64,000 nucleotides of DNA from the NCBI RefSeq assembly GCF_000001735.4, contig NC_003076.8:14387835-14451834 (forward strand), given 5' to 3'. The notes beneath the pieces are model-generated. The model did not search any database and had not been told where the DNA came from. It saw nothing but the letters and a program-made list of their open reading frames with translations. Below, piece after piece: positions 48,483 to 58,984 of this stretch (its first letter is position 1; every line of letters begins with the position of its first letter). The DNA is from Arabidopsis thaliana (lineage: Eukaryota > Streptophyta > Magnoliopsida > Brassicales > Brassicaceae). A program made the position numbers and the translations under genes.

Positions 48483-49715
48483 ATGGCGATGTCCAATCTT
48501 CCAAGAGATTTGTTGGAGGAGGTACTCTCTAGGGTTCCGGTAAAGTCTATAGCAGCAGTGAGATCCACTTGTAAAAATTGGAACTCTTTAACCTACGGTC
48601 AGAGCTTCACGAAGAAGCTCTATGGTAAAACAATGGCAACAAAGGAAAAGGAGTTTCTGGTGGTCATGACTATGGATTTGGAGGTTTATTTAATGAGGGT
48701 CAATCTCCATGGAATTCATAAAGATGATAACAATGTTAAATCATCTATCATGCAAAAAGCTAAACTCATTAGGCTAAATGATGATCGAGTTCGAGTCGAT
48801 GATATATGTAAAGTCTTTCACTGCGACGGTTTATTGTTATGCATCACTATTGGGATCAGGCTTGTGGTTTGTAATCCTTATTGTGGGCAAACAAGGTGTA
48901 TCAAAACCAGAAGAGATTACCATATAACCGACAATTACGCTCTTGGACACGAGAAGATGAAGAACAGCCCACTTCGTAACTACAAAATCTTGGTGTTTCA
49001 TGATAAATCCTTCCTCCAAAATTCTTGGTTTGAAATCTACAATTTTAACTCTGATTCATGGAAGGTTTTATATTTCACTTGTGACTGGAAATTACCGTTT
49101 TCTCAACTTGTTGTGTCTCTCAAGGGAAATACTTACTGGTTTGCTCGAGAGATGTATATACACGGACCAAGAATAGATCTCCCTGATTTCTTGATTTGTT
49201 TTGATTTTACAACAGAGAGATTTGGACCGCGTCTTCATCTGCCGTTTCACTCTCGTTGTGTTGATACTGTGACTCTCGCTAGTGTTAGAGAAGAGCAGCT
49301 TGCGGTGTTATTTCAGGACTCAAAAACGTTGATCCTAGAGGTATGGATAACGACTAAGATTGAGCCTAATGCGGTCTCATGGAGCAGCAAGGTGTTCTTA
49401 GAAGTGAATATGAGTCCACTCACTGGTTTTCAGTTTAATCGTAGCTTTGGGAGTTTCTTCATTGTTGAGGAGAAAAATGTCGTTGTGGTTCCTATTAAAG
49501 GAGGGCATTTCAAACGAAACCTAGCTTACATCATTGGAAAGGATGAATACTTCAAAGAAGTGGATCTTGGAGTGCCAAGTTCATATATATATTTTTCCCC
49601 ACATGTGTGCTCTTATGTTCCAAGTTTAGTACAAATCAAGAAAGATGCACAAGTGATGCTGCAACACCATAACGTCTCAGCAGAAAAGCATCATGAGTTT
49701 TGTGCATCTTTGTGA
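48483..49715 (+). CDS. F-box protein with F-box-associated (FBA) domain
   Basis: Single exon, 410 residues. The F-box is at about residues 5-45 (LPRDLLEEVLSRVPVKSIAA, then VRSTCKNWNSL). The FBA region follows, with CDGLLLC, VVCNPYCGQTRCI, WFEIYNFNSDSWKVL, LKGNTYWFA, LICFDFTTERFGP and IEPNAVSWSSKVFLEV. These are substrate-recognition subunits of SCF ubiquitin ligases: the F-box binds the Skp1-like ASK protein and the C-terminal domain recruits a target. Target unknown. It is likely At5g36730 by gene order. A SINE lies about 180 bp beyond the stop codon. A relative, broken by insertions, is at 8571-11085. Confidence 0.88.
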   Translation: MAMSNLPRDLLEEVLSRVPVKSIAAVRSTCKNWNSLTYGQSFTKKLYGKTMATKEKEFLVVMTMDLEVYLMRVNLHGIHKDDNNVKSSIMQKAKLIRLNDDRVRVDDICKVFHCDGLLLCITIGIRLVVCNPYCGQTRCIKTRRDYHITDNYALGHEKMKNSPLRNYKILVFHDKSFLQNSWFEIYNFNSDSWKVLYFTCDWKLPFSQLVVSLKGNTYWFAREMYIHGPRIDLPDFLICFDFTTERFGPRLHLPFHSRCVDTVTLASVREEQLAVLFQDSKTLILEVWITTKIEPNAVSWSSKVFLEVNMSPLTGFQFNRSFGSFFIVEEKNVVVVPIKGGHFKRNLAYIIGKDEYFKEVDLGVPSSYIYFSPHVCSYVPSLVQIKKDAQVMLQHHNVSAEKHHEFCASL

Positions 49716-49895
49716 GTTATTTAAGTTATAGATAGAGCTCTTCTATGGCAGTACAATAAACTGTTTCCTTTTGCTCATCTTCTATTATTAATTTGTATGT
49801 TTACCATTGTTCTCAGGTAACTCAACATATATATTCCCGATGGATGACGAACAAAAATACTTTGCGTCATGTGTTTGGCCTTTCCACCATTTCTT

Positions 49896-50059
49896 TTCTT
49901 TTTCTTTTTTCTTTTTTGAATATCAGGAGGTTCTGAACCGAAACCCATAATTTCCCAGGCGCAAAACCACAACATGTAATATTAGTTTCATTCCAGCGCA
50001 CCCGAATCGACGATCTTTAATCTCTAGGTTCTTTACCAATTGAGCAAACGACACTTGAT
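49896..50059 (-). mobile_element. tRNA-derived SINE, second copy
   Basis: Same family and strand as 8636-8805. It shares AGGAGGTTCTG, CCACAACATGTAATATTAG and TTCTTTACCAATTGAGC (the inverted A-box). Flanks CCTTTCCACCATTTCTT and CCTTCTATCATTTCTT look like a decayed target duplication. It lies just 3' of the F-box gene. Confidence 0.7.
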
Positions 50060-50075
50060 CCTTCTATCATTTCTT

Positions 50076-51122
50076 GATACAGTAAAAGGGCATCTTGGAA
50101 GCTTCCTTTGGCATTTGCTAGTTAGCTGAGAAACTAAAGGAGTATTAGAAGATCATGTTTTCGTTTCAAGTATCTGCTTTATCCACAAATAAATTAAATG
50201 CAATTAGCTATACATGCCACATCTAATCGTTTCGGGGGAGTGCATTTGTTGATATCAATTATGATGGAGGCACATGTTCCTTTGTCGTAATAGATTAGAC
50301 TCTGGAATTGTGACGAGAAGGCTCTTTTAATTATCACAATTACAATAAATAAATAGGAGCCATTTCTATTCTAAATATATGACACAGCACGTTTCATGGT
50401 ACGTCTTTAGCTTTTCCAAAGAGAAATATGTTATTTTCAAAACTTGCATCACATCAAGAGGGCATGTAAGTAAATGATTAATCTAACGCAAAATCTTTTT
50501 TGTTCTTTCTTTTGCTTAGATAAAATATTAATATCAAATAGTCCACAAAGTGGATGATCGGAAAAGAGTTTTACATTGTCTGAATCGTTACAAAACCAAA
50601 GGAAAAAATTGACAAGAAAGATTGCTTGGATCAATACAATATAGGTTAAAATTAAGCCGGTTTGGTAAAAGGTGTTACCAATCAAACCCAATATATTATG
50701 CATAACGCTGTACATGGTAAACAATGACTAACAAGTGGGTCATAGCCTTGGTGAGCCCGGAGGATGAGTGATGACCCTTTGATGGTCTTCTCCTCGAATC
50801 GCTCGGCTGCATTTGAACTTTTTTTTGAAATCCAATTTGTATCAACCCATCTTTCCCTCTTACTGCAATTCAAAAACAAATCACTAATAAGAAGAGTTTT
50901 GCTAACACTTTTTAGAACTATCTAAAAATTTGATTAGTAAAAGTTTGATTATGGTCTTTTAAAAAATGGTTTGTTAAGGAGCATGACTCCTTGAACTATC
51001 CCCAACGTAACTGCACATATATGATTTTAGAAGAAACAAAGAATCTAAGTAAATCCAAGAATATAAACATCAATGAAACAAGTATAAGCCTAACATGGGT
51101 CAGCCTTCTATGTTAGCCAAGT
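50076..51122. other. Intergenic DNA, nothing recognised
   Basis: Short open frames only. The minus-strand frame near 50,682-50,879 has ordinary composition (ERFEEKTIKGSSLILRAHQG) but no family I recognise. Confidence 0.35.
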
Positions 51123-51171
51123 ATAACATAGAAAGTATAAGCCTAACATGGGCTTATACTTTCTATGTTAT
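51123..51171. repeat. Perfect 21-bp hairpin
   Basis: ATAACATAGAAAGTATAAGC plus C (51123-51143) is followed by a 7-base spacer TAACATG and its exact inverse complement (51151-51171). The phrase AAGTATAAGCCTAACATGGG also occurs just upstream near 51,080, and ATGGGTCAGCCTT occurs on both sides. The arrangement fits a template-switch event. Confidence 0.85.
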
Positions 51172-51401
51172 GTTCTTTAATGGGTCAGCCTTATTTCCTC
51201 CGCGATCCAAACAGGCTAAGACCGCGAGGCCCACATTTTTTTGGGCTTCCTTACATGGGCCCGAACCCGCCCCGCAACATCCCAAAACGGGCCAGGCCCG
51301 CGGATAAGAGGCCCGATTGACATCTCTAGTTTCAAACTATCTAACTACAAATTATTGTGAAACCAATCAATCTATATATACATCTATATATACATTTTTG
51401 G
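51172..51401. other. GC-rich island in intergenic DNA
   Basis: A short GC-rich patch (51,195-51,310) with GGGCCCGAACCCGCCCCG and GGGCCAGGCCCGCGG stands out against the AT-rich surroundings. It looks like repeat-derived sequence; function unknown. Confidence 0.35.
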
Positions 51402-52658
51402 TAGACTTTTTGGCCAAAAATCCCTATACTATTTACTATTAACATTCAGGTCCTTACAAATTCTATCAAAACCAAATATTTTATGACTAAAAACTTACAA
51501 ATCGTTAATTTTCATTAAATAGTTTAATCAACTCTTTCCTAATTTTTCATCCTTAATTAAATCTTTCTTTATTGAACTATATTTGATTAAGGCTAATTTC
51601 CTAAAATCTCTATATCGATATTAAATATAAATATAAAAGAAGTCAATAAAGATATTTGTTGTTATATCTAATTTATTTTGACTTTATATATAAAATCCAT
51701 ATAGTTAATAAAATATTTGATTTTTCTTCATCTTATGTAATTCATATTTTTTAAAACAGGCATATAATACTCAATCGATGAAAAAATAAGTGTACAAGAT
51801 CCCACATTGATTAAAAATTGGGATATCATTTAGAGACATACTATAAACAAGTACCAAAATGAATCTGAATATGAATGAGCAGGAACTTTGATATATCAGA
51901 CATCTAAAATTAAAAGTGTTATTCGGTTTACTCCGATTTTTTATTTTAAATAATTAAAACCTTAAAAGTTTTAAGATATTATATATATTTCAACTTTATT
52001 AAAAGTTAAGTATTACATTTAATAATTTTAAGATTTTATGAAGTTTTAAATTTTGTAAATATTTGAACTTTATAAGAAGTTTAAACATTTATAAATACAA
52101 AAAAAAAATATGGGACGATATAGTACAGGTGAAATCCTAGATGTAAAATCAATATACAATTATGAAGTTTGGATTGATACTAAAACTTTTTTGAAGTTTT
52201 CAATATTATAAATATTCGAACTTCATAAGAAAATGACAAAATGATGTTTAATTTCACGGGACGAGGTTATATGGTGGGATGGGTTTGGATTGATATTAAT
52301 ACGGGATGGTATATTATGAATGTATCTATAGATCATCTTAAAAACAAAAATTTAATTTTTTATTTAATAAAAGTATAGGCCTATTATATACCTCTTGAAT
52401 ATGTTATTTGTATATAAATAATATTAATTTAAATAAAAATCTTTAATTTTTTAACAAAAATATCAACCTGCGAGCAGCGGTGTACCGCAGGTCAATCTCT
52501 AGATAATACAAGTTTTAAATCGTTATTACCCCTAACCACAAAAGCAAAATAATGAATTTTAATATTATGTGTCAATATCATATTATTCATATACAAATAA
52601 TAATTCTTATAAAAAAATGAACATATTCATCCGAGGTGTCCCGCGGGTCAATATCTAG
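51402..52658 (+). mobile_element. Non-autonomous Helitron-like element, copy A
   Basis: Begins TAGACTTTTTGGCCAAAAATC and ends with a GC hairpin and CTAG (GTCCCGCGGGTCAATATCTAG) before T. An earlier hairpin-plus-CTAG, GCGGTGTACCGCAGG then TCAATCTCTAG, lies inside at about 52,478-52,502. It encodes no Rep/helicase. The next copy follows after 6 bp. Confidence 0.6.
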
Positions 52659-52664
52659 TTTTGC

Positions 52665-53560
52665 TAGACTTTTTGGCCAAAAATCCCTATACTATTTACT
52701 ATTAACATTCAGGTCCTTACAAATTCTATCTCAACCAAATATTTTATGTATAAAAACTTACAATTCGTTAATTTGCATTAAATACTTCAATTAACTCTCT
52801 CTTAAACTTTTTTCTTAATTAAATCTTTCTTTACAGAACTATATTCGATTAAGGCTAATTTCCTAAAATCTCAATATCGATATTAAATATAAACATAGAA
52901 TTTTTCTGTCACTATATTTGTTCTTATATCTAATTTATTTTTACTTTATATATAAAATACATATAGTTAATAAAATATATGATTTTCTGCATCTGATATA
53001 ATTCGAAAACAAATAAATAACTTAAAAGTATATTTTTTTAAAGTAATAAAAATTGTCCGGAAGTATATCATAGTATCATACATAAAAAACAATAGCATGT
53101 ATCTATAAATCATCTTTAAAAAGAAATTCAATTTTTTATTTAATAAAAATATATGCATGTGATGCACTTCTTGAATATGTTATTTATATATAAATAATAC
53201 TCCCTCTGTTTCATAATATAAGTTGTTTTAGACCAATTTTTTTGTTTTACAAGAAAAGTTATTTTCTAGTTTCTATGCAAATTATATGTTACTTTAATAT
53301 TTTATGATTACTTATATTATTTAGTCTCTTTTATGATTGGTTGAACTTTTTCAAAGTAAATATTCTTAACTGAAACAACTTATATTGTAAAACGGAGGGA
53401 GTATTAATTAAAATAAAAATCACTAATTTTCTAACAAAAATATCAACCTGCGGTTTACCGCAAATCAATCTGTAGATAATACATGTTTTAAATATTTATT
53501 ACCTCTAAAAAACCTTAACCACAAAAATACTGAATTTTAATATTAAACTAATATACAACA
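52665..53560 (+). mobile_element. Non-autonomous Helitron-like element, copy B
   Basis: Repeats the start of copy A (TAGACTTTTTGGCCAAAAATC, TATACTATTTACTATTAAC) and its 3' hairpin in decayed form (GCGGTTTACCGC, then CAATCTGTAG near 53,476). The tail also matches copy A but lacks a clear second end. A Stowaway-like MITE is nested inside. Confidence 0.55.
53200..53401. mobile_element. Stowaway-like MITE, second family member
   Basis: 202 bp, begins CTCCCTCTGTTTCATAATA and ends in inverted ATTGTAAAACGGAGGGAG, flanked by TA on both sides. It is nested in Helitron copy B and is non-coding. Confidence 0.8.
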
Positions 53561-55294
53561 AATATCAGAACATAAAACATGAATTATCCAAACTTTACAT
53601 AGAAAAAAAATATATGTCAAAAATATATGCCGTGAATTCGAAACTTGTGTTTGCCAAAACAATCGCACATTTGCAATTTCGTTAAATTTCTGTCTTAAAG
53701 ACATAATCTTTTTGATCATTTAGCTTCCATAGCTACCGTAGTATCTAATTCCTTCCCTTAGATTTTGATTTCTCTCATTTTATGTTTAGCGTTAACGCAA
53801 ACGAGTTCAAAATTTTGAGTTTTCGGTTTCTTATTTTTAGATACATGCCTCATATTTAGACTTTTGCTGGTATCTTGCTTGATTCCTTTTGCAATTTCTC
53901 TTGTTTACCTTGAAATATAATTTTGTATTGATTGATAATACACTTGGTGTGAGCAGTTTTTGATGGGAAGGGATCAAATGGATAACATTGTGGAATCTTT
54001 GCAATTAGATAAGAGTAAGTTCTTAGAGGAATCGAGAAAGATGACATTACTAAGCTCTTTCAGCCATGTCTAAACATTTTCAAATGTACAGTATTAAATT
54101 ACATTGTAGATAAAAGCGCGCTAACAGCTCCTCGATAATTATATTACAAAAAAAAAACGTGCGGTTTGGCGTGGTTTGCCCTAGAATTTTTAATGTCTTA
54201 GTACTCCAATGTTTTTTATAAAATTTAATGTTGGATTTTAAGAGTGATTTTTCTATGATTAATATACATATAAACTAAATTCCTTAATTATTATTTTTGA
54301 TACAACTTAAATTGATTCATGCACTTACCCTTGCTATACAGAAACCTAGAAAGAAAATTTGAATTTTGGCATTTAATCTTCACACACATTATTAGACTTT
54401 CGATTTAATTCAATTAAAACTCTTTTTTCTTACACATTAAAATTTGTGGTTGGACACTATATATATCCTTTTGCTTTGACGGGAGTTGTGAAAGCGACAA
54501 GCAAATATATAAACGACCTTATCAACAAAGCAAACGTATAGCTACAAACGATTGTGAGCTTTTATATCAAACAATGCAAACATATAGATCCTCATAACTA
54601 ACGTGGTACACCCATATATATAACTTATATATTTGTAAATCTGCTTAAAACTTTACAACTTACGGCCTTTATACCTTTAGATACGGCTATGCAACTATAC
54701 TTTTACTGGATTTGTAGGTTTGCATGCAAGATTTAAGTGCCATAAACCTAAAGCCTAAGGGTCAATGTAAATATAAAACAACCTAAATCTAGATCTTTAT
54801 ATCACTTTGCTCTTTTCATGATCTCTCTCTTAAGTTTGGTTTTCCCTTCTTTCCTTTCCTCTAGTGATTCACCACCTCTGTCACCGTGGCAAGAATGCAT
54901 AGTATGTCTGCCTATTTCTGAATGCCGCATGCGATTTTAACCACACAAAATAAGAGGGAATCAAAAGATTTTTTAGAATAGTATAAATTTCATTATTATT
55001 TTAATTGATAGACTCTATGGAAACAGCCATTTTTCTGAAGAAAAAAACTACGGTTCTAGCCTCAAAACTATCACGTTATCTTCCATGTCAACTGTCGGTT
55101 ACGCACAATGTTATTTTAGTCAAATTTTAATAGATGGAAATGGTCACTATCTTTGATTTATTCCATATATCATATATGTGTCATTTACTTAATTTGGGGA
55201 CTGGGGTTAAAACGTGGCTACTACAGCAATTTTATCTTAAACTAAGTAAGCAGCTCCTTGGAAGGTAAGATAGACCGATCAACGTACGATTAAG
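53561..55294. other. Intergenic DNA with a repeated promoter-like module
   Basis: Holds the second copy of the TATA module (54415-54518); otherwise AT-rich with short open frames. The right end borders the VANDAL-like element. Confidence 0.4.
54415..54518 (+). promoter_or_regulatory. Repeated TATA-containing module, copy 2
   Basis: Shares the GTGGTTGGACACTATATATA core and ACAAGCAAATATATAAA with 39345-39440. The TATA box lies at 54457-54468. The first ATG downstream opens only seven codons, so a protein product is unlikely. Confidence 0.4.
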
Positions 55295-56017
55295 TATAGG
55301 GTAAATTGCAGGCCACACCCGTTGACCATGTTTTATTTCCATGGATTGTCAAAGTCAAATGTGGTTTTCACCATTTGTCTTTTCGCCTGCAAAATGACGC
55401 TTCTGCCCTTGCGCTTCTCTCTTAGCAACTGTTGAAATGTACGGTTTAGTTTAGCAGGTTTAGTTACGTACACTGTTCCGGTTCAGTTGAAGATTTTTTG
55501 TTCACGTTGACGCGATCGGTTCCGTTACAAGTGAGATTATTCCGAAGTGACATCAACATTTAATGCCCCCAAAAAGTTTAGATGTGACTATTGTCACAAT
55601 TAATGCAAAATCATCATTACATCAAATAATATTAAAAAAATTATTAATAATAATTAAAAAAAATTTGTTGAGATAAAGAAGATGAACCCAGGAACAAAGA
55701 ATTATTGCGAACGTACATTGCTGCTGAAGAAGTGTTGATCTTGTTTTTGTACCAAGTTTGGAGCATTGCTCGTGTAAGTAATGAAGTTCTTTTAAGAAGT
55801 TTTTTTTATGTCATATTAGGATCTTGATTGTGTTCGAACTCCATTTTTTTATCAGAATATTTGCAAAATCTATATCTGTTTGTTTAAAATAGTCAAATGA
55901 TAATTGGTATTTAGGTTTATAAATGTGTAGTATCGACATTCCATTTGTTTTTTATATGTATAGTATTTTTCAGTTGCATTTAATGTGTGTCTCCTGAATT
56001 TATGATGCAGGTGGGTT

Positions 56018-58956
56018 ATGGATATTCCCGTATTTACCATGGTCGGTGAGTGGAAATGCAAAGAAGGAGAATTGAAATTTGAACCTGAGGAAGGCATCTT
56101 TGGTCGTTGTGTACGCGTTCAGGAAACCATGACGTACACGGACTTTGTCCGTACACTCCGAGAGGCTTTCAGTTTGAAGTCCACCGAGATCAATCCCATA
56201 ATTAGCTACTGGATGCCGGGTGAAATGTCAATGCTGATAGATACTAAACGCCCTCCTGTATACATTGACAGTCAGATGGGTCTCGAGACGTTTTTTTTGG
56301 TTCGTGGTGGGTATCTTTCTCTCAACTTGTTTGTCTCTTTCAATAATACAGTGAAGGCGTTCGGGAATACTGTCTCTAGGTCTCATGGTGAAGTTTCTGA
56401 AAGTGACCGTGTGTTTGATAGTGCTACAAATGTTGATGAAAATAATGAGGATGCAGAGGAGCAAGCCGATGTTGAAGACGATACAACAGAAGAGGATGAA
56501 TTGGAGGAGGGCAACGAAGATGATGATGGGTGTGATGATTATCTTGGTGTGGATGGATCTATTGGGGGAAGTACCCTGTATCCTACCACAGACGGTAGTG
56601 AAGGTATTGGCGAAGAATACGATTACAACAAGTGGAACGATGTAATAGTAGAAGAATACGTACAAGGAAATCTTGAGGAAGACGTCAGTCTCACTCAACA
56701 GACTGCTCAACATCCAGGGAAATTCAGTCGTTTATTGGAAACGTGTACGTACACGGGTGTTAGTGTACCTGGCGGAGATACAGGGGAATTCAGTCGTCTC
56801 TTAGAAACGTGTACGTACACTGGTCTTAGTGTACCTGGCGAAGAAACAATCTCTCAATTGGGTTACGGTACACGCTGCGAAGGGCAAAGGGATTCCAATC
56901 TTATTTGTATAGACGAAGTCACCGGGGATGAAGTGATCGAAGGTATTGGAGCTTCCTCAACTGGGACACAAAATGATAATGGGGTAGTTACCGCAGCTGA
57001 GGCTTACCAAGTGTATAATGAATTTCCTAAGTTACATGGTGGCGAGTTGGCGAATCTCGGTAACGATGCTGCTCCTGTGTTCGATGACTTACTCAATTTT
57101 CGAGCTGATGAGACACAGGTTGAAATCAGCACCACAGGCGAAACTTTGTTTGTTGGAAGTGTTTTTAAGAATAGAAAAGTCCTGCAACAAACAATGTCTC
57201 TTCAAGCGATAAAGCAATGCTTTTGCTTCAAGCAACCTAAGTCATGTCCTAAAACATTGAAGATGGTGTGCGTTGATGAGACTTGTCCATGGCAATTGAC
57301 TGCTCGCGTCGTGAAGGATTCAGAAAGTTTCAAAATCACTTCGTATGCTACGACACATACGTGTAACATCGACTCTCGGAAGAACTACAATAAACATGCT
57401 AATTATAAGCTCCTCGGAGAAGATGTGAGGAGCAGATACAGTTCTACGCAGGGTGGGCCGCGAGCTGTCGACTTACCACAACTGCTCCTAAATGATCTGA
57501 ATGTGCGTATTTCATATTCTACCGCTTGGAGAGCAAAAGAGGTTGCAGTGGAAAATGTACGGGGGGATGAGATAGCAAATTACAGGTTTTTGCCGACCTA
57601 TCTGTATCTTCTCCAATTAGCTAATCCGGGTACAATAACACACCTACACTATACACCAGAAGATGATGGTAAGCAGCGCTTCAAGTATGTCTTTGTCTCT
57701 CTTGGCGCTTCTATCAAAGGTCTGATATATATGAGGAAGGTAGTTGTGGTAGATGGAACGCAGCTAGTCGGACCTTACAAAGGATGTCTCCTTATTGCAT
57801 GTGCCCAAGATGGGAACTTCCAAATATTCCCAATAGCTTTTGGTGTTGTTGATGGTGAGACCGATGCTTCTTGGGCATGGTTTTTTGAAAAGTTAGCTGA
57901 GATTGTTCCAGACAGTGACGATTTAATGATTGTCTCGGACAGACATTCATCTATATACAAAGGCCTAAGTGTTGTTTACCCGAGAGTGCATCATGGAGCA
58001 TGTGCTGTTCACCTTGAGCGAAACCTCTCCACCTATTATGGTAAGTTTGGTGTGTCTGCTTTATTTTTCAGCGCTGCCAAAGCTTATAGGGTCAGGGATT
58101 TCGAGAAATATTTTGAACTGTTAAGGGAAAAGAGTGCTAAATGCGCAAAATACCTAGAGGACATAGGATTTGAGCATTGGACAAGAGCTCACTGTAGAGG
58201 AGAACGCTACAATATCATGTCTAGCAACAACTCTGAGTCCATGAATCATGTGTTAACAAAAGCAAAAACTTATCCGATTGTTTACATGATCGAGTTCATT
58301 CGGGATGTCCTAATGCGATGGTTCGCATCGAGGAGGAAGAAAGTTGCTAGGTGCAAATCTTCTGTGACACCTGAGGTTGATGAGAGATTTCTACAAGAGT
58401 TGCCTGCGTCAGGTAAATACGCTGTGAAGATGTCTGGACCGTGGAGCTATCAAGTGACAAGTAAATCCGGGGAGCATTTTCATGTCGTTCTGGACCAGTG
58501 TACGTGTACGTGTCTTAGGTACACCAAGTTAAGAATCCCATGTGAACACGCTCTAGCAGCTGCAATCGAGCATGGAATTGATCCGAAGTCTTGTGTCGGA
58601 TGGTGGTATGGCCTTCAAACGTTTTCTGATTCTTTCCAAGAACCAATTCTACCTATCGCGGATCCGAAAGATGTTGTCATCCCACAACATATAGTGGATT
58701 TGATACTCATTCCTCCATACAGTAGACGGCCACCAGGAAGACCACTGTCCAAAAGGATCCCATCTAGAGGTGAAAACCGGGTATGTACTAACATCGTTCA
58801 TTCATCTACTTGTATTTTGAGTATTACCATGCGGAGATTTGTAACTTCCTGTCTTTGTCACTTCAGAAAAAGAGACAGAAAAGACTTTTACCAAATCAGT
58901 GCTCACGCTGTCGACAAGCAGGTCATAACAAGAAGACGTGCAAAAATCCAATCTAG
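56018..58956 (+). CDS. MuDR/MULE transposase with SWIM and CCHC zinc fingers
   Basis: Two exons, 56018-58780 and 58867-58956 (GT-AG), 950 residues. Residues 1 to about 110 form a PB1-like N-terminal domain typical of plant MURA proteins. An acidic linker (about 140-180) and a 22-residue tandem repeat (FSRLLETCTYTG, about 235-278) follow. The DNA-binding MuDR domain is at about 385-470 (CPWQLTARVV, THTCNID). The MULE DDE domain has D579 (VVVDGTQ) and D641 (IVSDRH), then HHGACAVHLERNL. The SWIM finger CTCTCLRY...IPCEHALAA is near 828-850. Splicing adds a CCHC knuckle, CSRCRQAGHNKKTC; without splicing the frame ends at 58,990 with no knuckle. There are no stops, so this copy may be active. It acts in the nucleus on element ends. 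Confidence 0.9.
56719..56850 (+). repeat. 66-bp in-frame tandem repeat in the transposase
   Basis: Two copies, 66 bp apart, of a block with AATTCAGTCGT, GAAACGTGTACGTACAC and TTAGTGTACCTGGCG. It encodes FSRLLETCTYTG.SVPG twice. Each copy contains the palindrome GTGTACGTACAC. Confidence 0.85.
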
Positions 58957-58984
58957 TTCCGGTGACAAGTTTCTGAGCCGGCCA

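Noticed and set aside
56228-56713. 161-codon open frame antisense to the transposase
   Set aside because: It is the shadow of the acidic, low-complexity coding stretch on the plus strand; composition (runs of I, V, F, C) is not protein-like.
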